Shown here piece after piece: positions 36,432 through 47,409 of a stretch of DNA of 64,000 nucleotides; positions within the stretch are counted from its first letter, which is position 1; each line of letters opens with the position of its first letter. The stretch comes from Toxonevra muliebris (lineage: Eukaryota > Arthropoda > Insecta > Diptera > Pallopteridae). A model generated the notes under the pieces. The model saw only the letters and a program-made list of their open reading frames with translations, ran no database searches and was not told where the DNA came from. The stretch is from NCBI GenBank assembly GCA_963691655.1, contig OY829327.1, positions 69,553,734-69,617,733 of the forward strand. The letters run 5' to 3'. The position numbers were made by a program, and so were the translations under genes.

Positions 36432-37342
36432 TACACTCGCGCTCAAAAAAAAAACGATTTTTAGGTTTGATAAAATATTCTTATTTTTTTATTTATTTTT
36501 GAACCAATTTGTTTTTTTTTTAGTTTATTAAAACTATGTTATTAAAAACATTTCGTTAGGTTTTTAAAAAGTTTAAACAAAAAATGACTGTACTTAAAGC
36601 ATGCATTCCTTTTAAGAACAATATGCGCTACCAAAAGGCTTATATGTTAATTTCACAAATTTGATTAAAAAAAAAAAGTTTATCATTAGTTTTAAAATGT
36701 TACATGTTACTTATGTATAAATAACGATATTTGTAAATTTTGTAAGCAAAGGAAAGTAACGTATGCCCCCCTTTCGCCTTGGTGACACTTGCTACCCGAG
36801 AAGACATGCTATCACAAAGTTTTTTATTGAATCTTCAGAAATCTCGTAGTATCATGTAGATACAATTGCTCTCATCAGTTTGAGAATAATTAAGGGCTTA
36901 TTTTGACGAATTTTCGATTTAATAATAGCCCAAACATTTCCAACTGGATTCAAGTCTGAGCTGTTTCCGGGCCATGGTAACGACTGTATCCCCAAAACGT
37001 TTTTATATTCCGCTACCTATGAAAAGAAAAATAAGTAATAACACAAAATTTATAAAAAAAAAATAATTTCCAAAAAGATGTTCATTCAACAGGGGTAATT
37101 GCTGTTTTGGTTTCGTGCTCGGATAATCTATCCATAACTTATTTTTTAATATTCACTTAACCGTCAAATATTTTAGGACCGAACTTTACACTGAACTCAT
37201 CGATATAAAACTCATATGTAAATCAGAAATTGAGTTACGCAGTCAGAAAATCAACAAACAAACTCGAAAAATAACAGTAAAAAGTAGTAAATGAAAATCT
37301 ACGAAAAAATTTTAGGTCGGCTTTTTTTTGAGCGCGAGTGTA
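36432..37342 (-). mobile_element. Tc1-like element, deleted, with TIRs
   Basis: tacactcgcgctcaaaaaaa at 36432 is inverted at the right end (tttttttgagcgcgagtgta, ending 37342), with TA flanks. The 911-bp body is shorter than an autonomous Tc1 element and carries only the transposase C-terminal region on the minus strand. Confidence 0.82.
36760..37025 (-). pseudogene. Tc1-type transposase C-terminal fragment
   Basis: Read on the minus strand: VAEYKNVLGIQSLPWPGNSS, then DLNPVGNVWAIIKSKIRQNK. This matches the Tc1 'LPWPGNSPDLNPIENLWAIIKRxI' block. The third catalytic glutamate is replaced by glycine (PVGN). A stop follows MRAIVST and the reading then drifts. The N-terminal DNA-binding half and the first two acidic residues are absent. 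Confidence 0.78.
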
Positions 37343-39674
37343 TGTATGTTGATATTTTAGTCGTAATTTTAAAATTAAATTTTATTGCATACTTGTAGAG
37401 CAAAATTTTCTCTCAATTTGCAGGCATATATGTAGATACATACACACATATATGTATTTACAATACTGGTGAATATCAAAAATGGTCTCTGGTCTGTGAA
37501 TGTCTGTCTCCACCGTGAATGTCTGTCTCCACCGTGACTGTCTGTCTTTCACGGCGCTGTTGGCAAAAGTGTGCCCGTCTACATGTGTACGAGTGACGAC
37601 TGTTAGTTTGAGAATTTCACGGATCTCCTCGTTATTTCTCTGCAAAAACTTATTTTTTTTATGTTTATTTTTATGTACGAATTTATGCATATATTTTCCG
37701 ACAATGTCGTCGTTTGGTCTTGAATGACATATAAATATATATATAAGTGGATATGTATGTATGAATGTCTATGCAAATGTAAAAAAAGCTTAAATTTTTT
37801 ACGATGCTTATGTCACTCATGTGTGTTTTGTTTTCATTAATGTTATTGTTGTTGTTGCATATATACGCCGAATATGTCATTTTATATTTAAACATGTTGA
37901 AATTAATTGTCAAAATCATTTGTAATTTTTTTAATATTGTTTGTAAATTTATTGTTGTTGCTGTTGTTGTTGTGCTTTTTGCTGCCACTGCTAGTATTAT
38001 TGTTGTTGTTGTTGTTATGACTATTGACTTCGTTGTTTCTATTTATAGCATACATAATTTTATAGATGTAAATTATGATGATCAACTGCAGCAGCGCACA
38101 ATGAAGACAAAATTAGAAAAATAAATTTTTATGCGACTATTTCTGTATTTTTAATCCAATAATTTCTTTAAATATTTACATTCACGTGTATTTCTTTACG
38201 AGTGTGTGTATATATGTTTGTGTATTTGTCTTCGTTTGCAATATGGAAATGCTGTTGATGTAAATAAAATTGTTTATCTTTTAAATATGCATAGGTAACT
38301 CCGTTTATCTATCCATCTATGTATCTGTCTATCTATCTATCATAAGTGTATCTAATCGTAAATAATAATGATATTTATTTTGTTTCTCGCTCTATAGTTT
38401 AATGGGAATTTTTGCTATTTGAAAGTTTATTAGCATCTTTTTGTTTATGGTTAACAAAAAAGAGAATATTAATAAAATATTTGTTGCTATAATAAAAAAC
38501 AAAAATGTGTTATGAAGACACGTCTTTGTTGTCTCGAGTTTTTATTTACTTTTTTTTTTGGTGTTTGTAGATGTAGTGGGGAATTTAGACGCCATTTCTT
38601 GGAATTTGTTTTTAAATTTAAGATTTTATTTTTTTCTTTGAAATCAAAACTTGTTTTTGTTTGTTCAGTATTTTTTTTTTTTCAAATACAATTTATAATT
38701 CGAAAAAGGTTAAATTACGCAAATGGCATTTTATTAAAATTAATTATTGTATTTTATAGTAATAAATAATTGTACCAGAATGAAAAAAAAACTGGTCTAG
38801 AATCAAATTTTGGCATATTCTCATTTCGATAGACTGAAATAATAGCAAAACAAACAAAAAAAAAGTTTTTAAGCGTGTAAACATAGTACTTCTACTCTTT
38901 TGACACTCAACTTCTCGAAAAAGTACTACTACTCCTTTTACATATATAGAAACAGTCAGGAACGTTTTTCGTTCCCAAAAATAATCGTTTCGCATTGACC
39001 GGTCCATTACAAATTTGATGTTGCAAATTCGAAACATGCCCTTTTGTGATGAATGTTTACGGGAAGCTAACCCTTATTGTAAGATGTTTACAATCATGCA
39101 AAATGTTTCCAATACGTCTTGTGAAAATATCTAAATCCAAATCACTTCGAATTTCAGATATAACAAATTTTTTGAAGCTTGTAGCTTTGATAATCACTGG
39201 TTTTTTAAGTGTATTCATGATTATAAGTCGTCCAAGCCGCTTTATTTTGGCATAAATTAACTTCTTTTTTTTTGTCGTTTGCCACGCCTACATGTGATAT
39301 GTTAATACTTTATGCAATTTTGCGATTAAACATTCCCCATTTTTTATGAGGCATTATTTTTTCAATTTCTTCCGCAGAAAATGGTTACCATGCCCCATTT
39401 TTCCTAACAATGACTTACAAGTAACCTTTTTCAAATAAATTGTAGCGGAAACTAAAGCTTAAAATATCACGATTGCATCATTTGGATGTATAATTATTTC
39501 ATTTAAATTCAAATTAAATCGAGACAAGGACATTAAGAAATGAAATTTTTTTGCATTAATACGTCGGAGTACAAAATACATACAAAGCAATTAACCAAAC
39601 CTTTAATTTGTTGTAATAGTGAATTTTCACTGAATATTTCATAGTGGAAGTATATTTATTACCATGGGTGTACA
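37343..39674. other. Intergenic with GTT and TATC microsatellites
   Basis: A repeated tgaatgtctgtctccaccg unit at 37498-37535, (GTT)n-rich sequence at 37845-38020 and a (TATC)n tract at 38318-38342. Overlapping frames on both strands at 37382-38124 derive from these. No coding exon was recognised. Confidence 0.5.
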
Positions 39675-40323
39675 TTGGCAGCAGTTCTTGCTCGTTTTAT
39701 TGCCTTAGATGGACTCCCGTTTTCCAAATGCGAAACTTCCGAAAGGTTAGGAAAATGTCTGAAGGCGCGAGGATTTGATATATCTAAATCAAACAAGGTG
39801 ATAAAAAAAAGAAATAATAACTTTTTTCCAGGTGCGCTGAAAGGAAATGGCAAAAAATTTAGTTTTATATTTGATGAATGGACATCTGCTGCTAATAAGA
39901 CGCATCTCAATGTCACGGTACGTGGGAAACAAAGGTATTTTAACCTACGGCTTGTGAGGACGACCTCGATAGCCTAGTGGATAGTGCACTAGACTTTCAT
40001 CTGGGAGGTTCGGGTTCGATTACCGTCTTTGTCTGGTGGTTAATTCTTATTTCCTTCTTATATTCACTATCGATATGAAGTGCATGAGAATTATAAGACA
40101 ATGTACAAGTACACACATTGGTTGGTAATGGCAAAACCACCAAGCCGATAAAAAATTGCCACACCGCCGTTCGGAATCGGCGTTAAACTGTACGTCCAAC
40201 TATGTGGTATCACAATGGGTCATTCAGGCCTAAGTGTGTCTTGACAGCCACTCCAACCTAACCTAACCTACGGCTTGTGAGGCTTAAGCATTCCATACCT
40301 ACATATGTCTGCATATGTTTCTG
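39675..40323 (+). pseudogene. hAT-like transposase fragment, split by a SINE
   Basis: The frame from 39675 reads AAVLARFIALDGLPFSKCET, LGKCLKARGFDISKSNKV and, after a basic stretch, FSFIFDEWTSAANKTHLNVT. It then reads RGKQRYFNLRLVR and is broken by the insertion at 39960. After the right target copy the frame resumes as LKHSIPTYV and stops at about 40323. 'FIALDGLPF' and 'FDEWTSxANKxxxNVxV...YFNLGLVR' are blocks of hAT/BED-type transposases (start of the RNase H-like fold, DEWTS). Domain remnants upstream (zinc-finger BED) and downstream (C-terminal dimerisation) are not visible. It is a dead fragment. Confidence 0.7.
39960..40263 (+). mobile_element. tRNA-derived SINE with perfect 19-bp target duplication
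   Basis: A 304-bp insert is flanked by two exact copies of taacctacggcttgtgagg (39941-39959 and 40264-40282). The head is tRNA-like: box A tagcctagtgg at 39970-39980, an anticodon-arm-like segment, and box B ggttcgattac at 40013-40023, 43 nt apart as expected for a pol III promoter. A unique body follows (including ccgccgttcggaatcggcgt at about 40161). The 3' end runs into a cctaacctaaccta repeat, as a SINE 3' tail. Long, perfect target copies indicate LINE-type retrotransposition and a fairly recent insertion. It interrupts the hAT fragment in the codon series for NLRLVR. Confidence 0.88.
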
Positions 40324-40389
40324 ATCATTTAATTAATTTCTTAAAAATTTGGGACCTTCGCTGACCTCAATTACTTTTAATTTTTCACC

Positions 40390-40510
40390 AGAACCGTATG
40401 ATAGGTTTCGCTATCGTTTACCTAGCATAGTCATATACTATATAGCGGCTTCATATAACACCCAAAAGGGTGGGTATGGAGAACTGTGGAGTATTTCTGC
40501 CTAAGTAATT
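40390..40510 (+). repeat. Dispersed repeat, copy 2 (partner at 12.0 kb)
   Basis: tatgataggtttcgctatcg, gtttacctagcatagtcata, gcttcatataacacccaaaa and ggtatggagaactgtggag align in order with 12040-12140. The 160-bp tandem array that precedes copy 1 is represented only weakly here (gctgacctcaattactttt). Confidence 0.6.
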
Positions 40511-41844
40511 TTTGACATTCTTCTGGCAACATTGTTCACTCAAAGCTTATTAATTTTAACAAACAAATTTTATATTGGTCCCGAATATTCTAAAATTCAT
40601 AGCGAGGATCCCAGGCTCCCATAGCGAGGATCCCAGACGTGATAGGGAGAATCTGAGTACAGGGTCAAAATCAGCGACCCCGATTTACTCTTTGCTATTT
40701 AGTTTTGTAAAACGTCTGAAGGGTGCAAAGTGTAATTGTTGAACCTTACTGTTTTGATCCCGGTATTCGGATTTTTCAATTTCGAAGTCCCGGAATTTCG
40801 GAAAATGTTCCGGGAGTCCTAGCCTTAATCAGAAGTGAAAACAAGAAGGATCTAAGATACTGACTTGGAGAACTTCAGCCAAGATAACGAACGATCTGGA
40901 TGTGAAGTCTTTGTATTTTAGAATAAATATTTGTTTAATAGTTTTCAAACAGTAAATTGAAATTTATCAACAGAGCGATTTTGACTTGAAAATAAGGTCT
41001 TCATGAAATTCTTTGTCAAAGGCTTGGGCATTGTCTATGAAACCGATGAAGCAGAACTGTTTATTTTCAAAATATATTTTCAATACTTAATGTTTGCACT
41101 GTAAGGATCTTGCAATTAATTTTCGATTTGATCGATATTTGGACTAACAAACGCAAATTAACAGATTCAATGAATTTTATTGCGTTCATACATTCAAAGT
41201 TTCATATTATTTCGATTATTATGAAAAACTGCTTGGCACTTTGTTTGAATGCAAAATTCGATATACAATTATAAAATAAACAAATAATTTAGCTTTTCTT
41301 ATTAAATAAAAAACTATTCTCCACCAGTTTTCATTTCTATAAACATCCGAATTTCCTCTCATAAGCAGGTCATATACAAATATACCTGCGAAATTCGTGC
41401 ATAAGTTATTGACTCTATTACCGAAAAAAAAAAACATTTCGACAAAATTCGAAAAATATTTTTTTGCTTTCCATTATGCTAAACAGTAGTATTTTCTAAA
41501 AGTGTTTAAATGTCTGGCGCTTTTGGTTTTTGCAAATTCCACATAAAAATTAAAAAAATAAACAAAAACTATTTTGGAAATATTTGGCATCAGCATCTGT
41601 TGCTTTCCTTTCCCGCTTGTGTTCTTCTCTCTTCTCTGCAAAATAATTCGAATAATGCCATAGTGAAAATGCCAACTCGCTAATTCGGAATGGCGCCTGG
41701 CTTAAATGTTTACCAAAGCTATTTACGCAAATTGGCTACAGCACTACAAGAACAATTGCTGTACGTACATATCTACTTATGTGTGTTAAAGTTTAAATGC
41801 AAATTTGCAAACGAGCAAGCAGCAAGAACAATATTCGCACTTAC
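40511..41844 (-). other. Presumed intron of the minus-strand gene; no exon seen
   Basis: It lies immediately downstream, on the minus strand, of the splice donor at 41844. AT-rich, with short duplicated cccatagcgaggatcccag units at 40600-40635. I could not recognise a following exon here. Confidence 0.4.
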
Positions 41845-42030
41845 CTGATCTTGACAGAAGTAGCCAAATCCAATAATGCCGGCAATTGCCAGAAAGAGGC
41901 AAAACAAAATGATTGTTCGTATTTTGGAGCGAGGTTCCATTTTTTTAATTTCATAAACACCACTTGGTAGAAGTAGAGCAAAGTCACTATCAACTTGTAC
42001 AGAGACGTTCTTTTGCATATCCACTGGCAT
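41845..42030 (-). CDS. First coding exon of a type II membrane protein (partial)
   Basis: An ATG at 42030, in good fly context (gaacATGcc), opens a 62-codon frame that ends exactly at a strong donor (CAG|GTAAGTGCG, intron from 41844, phase 0). The N-terminal 38 residues are hydrophilic with basic residues next to the membrane (KKMEPRSKIR). Residues 39-58 form one hydrophobic segment (TIILFCLFLAIAGIIGFGYF) followed by CQDQ. This predicts a cytoplasmic N-terminus and a signal anchor, as in Golgi glycosyltransferases and sulfotransferases, or type II peptidases and receptors. I do not recognise the family. Composition and codon use differ from neighbouring AT-rich frames. The remaining exons are not visible and may lie outside the window. 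Confidence 0.55.
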
Positions 42031-43221
42031 GTTCCAATATAAAAAGCACAAATTTCGCTGAATTATCGTTTTACGTTTCGCGCGACAATAATTGAGCAGT
42101 AAGAATTGTAAAAATCTTAAAGGCGTGATAGAGTGAGGAAGATCAGAAAGAAGAAGGAAAAATAAAGCAGGAAACTAGGGGAAAAGAAACAAAAGAAGGT
42201 TAAGTAGGGATAATAGGAAATTGAATTGTGCTAGTGAACGAATGGTGGTTGTGGGCTGAAGTGGGTGGAGAATGGTGCGATATGGAAGAAGACGGTATAG
42301 TGAAGGTAAGACAGGATTAAAATTTAAATGCGCTCCCGCAAATTGCCGATGAAGCGTTTTCTTTCGCACGCTGTTGCCTCCTTAGTAACAAATTCTGAAG
42401 AAAATATACATTTTTTTTTTCCAAATGCGTTTTAAGCCTGCGGCGGCAGCAAAAGAGGCGGCATTGGCGACCGCGACGACGACGACAACATTGGCGACGT
42501 TGCAAACAACTCAACTGAGGAAGCCCCGAGTGCTAAAAGTGCAGAATGCTTGGCATCATTGCTTTATTGTTGTAGTTTTATTTTAGTTCTCCCCCTCTTT
42601 GTTTTTTTTTTGCTCTGCCTGTTGCAGTCAATGGTTAAAGAGAAGAGAGTTTAGAAAATATGCTGTATTTTTGTTGTATCTGTGTTGCCGTAGCTTAGGC
42701 TCAAAGAGATTTTTTGTTGATTCTCGTGAAAGTCGACACTCGCACTGTAATCACATCATGAGATTAGATTAGCTTTGTTTCACACATACGCACACATGAA
42801 TGCACTTGGGAGGAACTCGTCTCGTTTTTGTTGAAATGCAATTAGCAGCGTTGAGAATTGCATATGCATAGCGCTTAATTTCGGTATATTTGTCGGTGTA
42901 GTTGTTGGAGCAGCAGATTAAAACCTGTGGAAATAAAAAAGAGAAATTGGTACTTTGTTTTTAATTGAAAGAGTAAAGATTGATTTTATGGAACATTGCC
43001 AAAACATAATAAATCGATTCCAGGTAATGATGTGATAGCTATAAAATTATTTGTTTCTCTATATACTACGGTCGCTCTCAGTCGGCGGTGGTAGTCGAGA
43101 GGGTGGAGATAATTAATGGCTACAACGAAAAACGGCATCTGCGTTTTTTCTACGTTTTTATATTGCCGTCTGTCCGATTAGAAATAGATAAAACTCGACT
43201 ACAGCTTCAAATAAAGTTAGA
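42031..43221 (-). other. Probable 5' region of the minus-strand gene
   Basis: GC-richer than the surroundings, with CGACGACGACGAC-type and GGCGGCAGC runs at 42440-42500. On the minus strand a good acceptor, tttttatttccacag, ends at 42925, so a 5' UTR exon could run from 42924 towards the ATG at 42030. No TATA box or initiator could be chosen with confidence. Confidence 0.35.
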
Positions 43222-45179
43222 CCAAAGAATATATAATACATAGAAGGCGCATCACGTACAAATTTATTTGTACAAAAATTTTGTTCTATGGAGCCATAAC
43301 TGCCTCCAATTTACTCTCAAAATTGAGTTGTCCTCATAAAAGCGAAGAGTGGTTGAAATTATTTGTTTCTTTTTGTTGTTGTCTTTGTTTAGTGAGAGGC
43401 AGAAGTTTTGTTTTCGTTTTTTCATGTTTTTTTTTTATGCTTGCAATATGAGCTGGTATTTCATTATTTAGCAGTATTTATGTATGTCACAGATTATAAA
43501 ATTCAAATCCCCAGTTGTGACGCGAAAAAATAGGAATTTTTCAAGAATTTTTTCTAGTTAAACTACTAAAGTTTTTTATAAAAACTATTTATTATCTAAA
43601 AGTACATGTATTGAACTTAACTTTAACAAATTTCTTTCGAAAATATTTGAATAGAAATTGGCCTTTCTGGAAAACATGTTTCGTGGTGATCAATATTTTG
43701 CAACTCTAGATCATTTGAAATCCAAAAATGAAATGGATTTACTTTTATTATAAGATTATCTAGTGATTGATCGAAGGATTTGAAAAAATATACATATTTA
43801 ACAAAATGGCCAACTGTCAACAGTTCGATTTTTACTAAAAAAACGCTGATTTTTCAGTTGTAAAAAAATGGTTTTGCATAAAAAAAAATCCTTCGATTAA
43901 TCTCCAGATTATTGTGTATTGAAGAAGCATATTTAATTTTAAGATAATTGGTTTAGTAGATGTTGAATAAGCGTGGTCACCGACTTCAATAACCACATTT
44001 TGAAAAGAACGTGTTGAACCCATATCGTTCCGGTACTAGATACCATGGTCCAATTTGGAAAATTTTCAAAACGCAATTTTCATACGTCTTCAATAAGAAG
44101 TTTTTGCCTTACTTCAAGAAAATAAGGTGACCAGGTGTAAAAATAAGAATAAAAAATAATTCTGCACTACACCATGAACAACAAATATTCCCTGGGCTCA
44201 AATATATTTAACACATTATTTTAGAAGTTATTATAAGTTAAAAATAGAAAAAATGCATACATTTTTTTTACAAAGTTTAGTCAGCTGTAGCCTCTGGAAA
44301 TATATAAGGACCAGTGAAGTTGTAATTTTCACAACAAGTTTGTTATTTTATCTAGGCGAATTTGTCATTTCAATGTAAAATAATTAATTTTACTATTTTT
44401 TGTTAACCCACCTTCCAAAAAAGGATGAACAGATATCTGGCCCTGAAGTCAGGTGAAAAACAATATTTTTAAATTATTTAAATGTAATTTTAAAGTCAGT
44501 ATATATAAAAATATTATACAGTGATTACTTTTGGGAAACTTTGTAAATGTATTTTTGACGAATTTTCAAAGTTGCTGTACGATTAATGGAACGTTGGGAC
44601 GATATGAGTTAAAGTTTCAACTTTAATGTCAAGAAATTTTTTTGAAATATTTTGTTTTTTGAAATACAAAAATCAAATCGATTATTTGAAAGTTATGACT
44701 GGGGGTGCCCCTTCAAAACTTTCTAAAATAAATGTGTGTTTTTTTTAAATAAATTTTAAACACCGATTGATTTAAACTTTTTATGAATACAAAAAAAAAA
44801 AAAAAAAATATTACTAAAAAATAAGTTTGCGACGACCATAATTTTGATTTACAAATTGAAAAAAAAAAAATTCAATTAGGTGGGAATACAATATTGATAC
44901 TCGGCAACAACGCAAAAAAAGGAAACACATGTACCTACATATTAAACGCAAAAAACTATTCCCATGAAACTATATGCAGTCTCACTTGGCGGCACTTTAT
45001 AACGATGTGAGAGAACCTAAGAAAAAAACACCAAGAGAATGCATGGGAGAGAGTAAAAGCAAAATAACTGAGTGGTTTTGCTCTTCCTCTTTACTGCGAC
45101 CGCCCGCACCCGAAACGAAAGCAACATATTTTGCAAAAATTTTGAGAGATGCGCCTTCTATGTATTGTATATTCTTTGG
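43222..45179 (+). mobile_element. 1.96-kb TIR element, copy 1
   Basis: 32-bp terminal inverted repeats: the left end starts ccaaagaatatataatacat (43222) and continues agaaggcgcatc. The right end (to 45179) is its inverse with one mismatch. Flanking DNA is duplicated: ...gttagac on the left, gttagac... on the right (5-7 bp depending on where the terminus is placed). The interior has no recognisable transposase. The same element recurs from 45516 in the same orientation. Superfamily unknown. Confidence 0.85.
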
Positions 45180-45515
45180 TTAGACACTGAGATTTTTTAA
45201 TATCATCTCTTGTAGCATTATTCTATCGATACCTTTAAGACACCGCGATTCTGACCGAGAGAAGCAGTGTTGTTGTTCTGACTTTTTTGATCTTCAAGGT
45301 ACATTAAGGACTACCGAACTAGGAGTCTAATCAAAAATCAAGATCAAATTTGTTTCGATATCGATGTATCGTATTAAATTTATCTAACAAAGACTTAGAG
45401 GTTAATCAATTACATTGTGCAATACATTTTTCTAACGGAGATTCGGCCAACTCAGGTCTAGAGCAACAAACCCCTAAAGGATTTTGCAAGGTAAGCTCAC
45501 CTTTAAAAGATATAA
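45180..45515. other. Unique spacer between the two TIR elements
   Basis: About 336 bp of less AT-rich sequence. A plus-strand frame entering at 45350 passes through DLEVNQLHCAIHFSNGDSAN to a donor-like GCAAG|GTAAGC at 45490. I do not recognise the peptide, and no acceptor or homology supports an exon. Confidence 0.35.
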
Positions 45516-47409
45516 CCAAAGAATATATAATACATAGAAGGCGCATCACGAACAAATTTATTTGCACAAAAATTTTGTTCTATGAAGCCATAACTGCATC
45601 CAATTTACACTCAAAGTTCAGGTGTTCTCATAAAACCAATGAGTAGTTGAAATGCCAGTTGTGACGGCATTTTTCAAGAATTTTTCCCAGGTAAACTACT
45701 AAAGTTTTTTATAAAAACTATTTATTGTCTAGAAGTACATGTATTGAACTTAATTTGAACCAATTTCAATTCAAAAATATTAATATTTATTTCTGGAAAA
45801 CATCTTTTGCGGTGACCAATATTTTGCATCTCTAGATCATTTGAAATCCAAAAATGTAATGGATTTACTTTATTATAAGATTTCTAATGATTAATCGAAG
45901 AATTTGAAAAAATATACATAAGTATTTAACAAAATGGCCTACTGTCAAAGTTTACAGCTCGATTTTCAGATGTAAAAAAATAGTTTTGCATAAAAAAAAA
46001 CCTTATATTAATCTCTAGATTATTATGTGTTGAAAAAGCATAGGTGTTCGAGTTTCAAAAAATCATTTTTTTTTTATTAGGTATTTCAAAAGTGCAATAT
46101 ATTGAAAGTATACTGTTTCATACCAAAATTCAAAAAAATAAAGGAATTATAGGACATAGTTGTGAGCACCTGTTGGTAAAACAGAAAGTGTTATTAAAAC
46201 TTTAAAAGCTTTTTTCTCGAAACACCGTTTTTTTGATTGGCCCAGGGGTTTGAAGAAATTCAATAAAGCCGATTGGGCTGAAATTTTAATACTTTATTTT
46301 ACACGCCAATGGCTCTCGCAGGTAGTAGAATTGTTTATTTTTAATCATTATTTCCTATTTTTGATCCCGATTTTCAACGAAAAAAGGACGATTTTTGAAA
46401 TTTTGTTTTTAGAAGTCTGGCATTTTGTTATTTTTTAATAAAAATATTTAAATCTACTACCTGCTAGAATGAAAATTCTAACGAATAATATTCTATTTAA
46501 ATCTTTTGTCTCAGATGACTTCAAGTGTCGCAATCACCCGGGCCCGCCACACACCTTTTTCTTTAGGTGTCCGCTTTGGGCGTAAAAAAACACTATAAAA
46601 ATATCGTAAAATAAGCTCCAAAATTTTTTTTCTACATTTAAAGATGTCAATAAAAACACAGAAAAATATTGAAATGATTGTATTTTATTTTGTTTAATAA
46701 AAAATACTCGCGAAAAAAAACTTTAAAAATTAGGCCGAAACACCAGACTACATCCATAAATTTGTAAATAATAGCTGTCATCGACTTCAATAACAACGTT
46801 TTGAGAAAAACGCGTTAAAAGTTTCAACTTACTTTAATGTCAAGAAATTTTTTTTTTTAAAATAAACAAACAGTCAAAAATTTACCCCGCATCAACTTAA
46901 AAGTTTGTAGACATATTTTTGAAAAGATATACTTTAACAAATTGCAAAAAAGGTCGATTTTTTTAAGTTGAAAACTTTTTAAAATAAATAATTTTGAACA
47001 CCGATTAATTTAAACTTTTTCGAATACAAAAAAGAAATATTACTAAAAATAATTTTGCGACAAACATAATTTTGAGTCAAAAACTGAAAAAAAAAATCAA
47101 TTAGGTAGGAAAACAATATTGATACTCGGCAACAACGCACAAAAAAGCAAGCACATGTACCTACATATTTTCAGCAAAAAAAAAAACATTCATATGAAAC
47201 AATACGCAGTCTCACTTGGATGCACTCTGTAACGATTTGATAGAGCCTAAGAAAAAAAAACAACATGAAAGTGCATGGGAGAGAGTAAAAGCAAAAAAAT
47301 TAGTGGTTTTGCTCTTCCTCTTTACTGCGACCGCCCGCACCCGACGAAAAGTAACATATTTTGAAAAAATTATGAGAGATGCACCTTCTATGTAGTGTAT
47401 ATTCTTTGA
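45516..47409 (+). mobile_element. 1.89-kb TIR element, copy 2
   Basis: The left end ccaaagaatatataatacat (45516) and right end tgtatattctttga (to 47409) are TIRs of the same family as copy 1. Flanks show atataac on both sides (5-7-bp duplication). Internal landmarks align along the whole length: gccataactgc, ctactaaagttttttataaa, agtacatgtattgaactta, gtcaagaaattttttt and gactgcgacc-type ctttactgcgaccgcccgca near the right end. Copy 2 has internal indels and diverged ends. No coding capacity recognised. Confidence 0.82.

Noticed and set aside
37382..38124. Overlapping frames on both strands
   Set aside because: They arise from GTT/AAC and CACCGTGAATGTCTGTCT repeats; no codon bias or motif.
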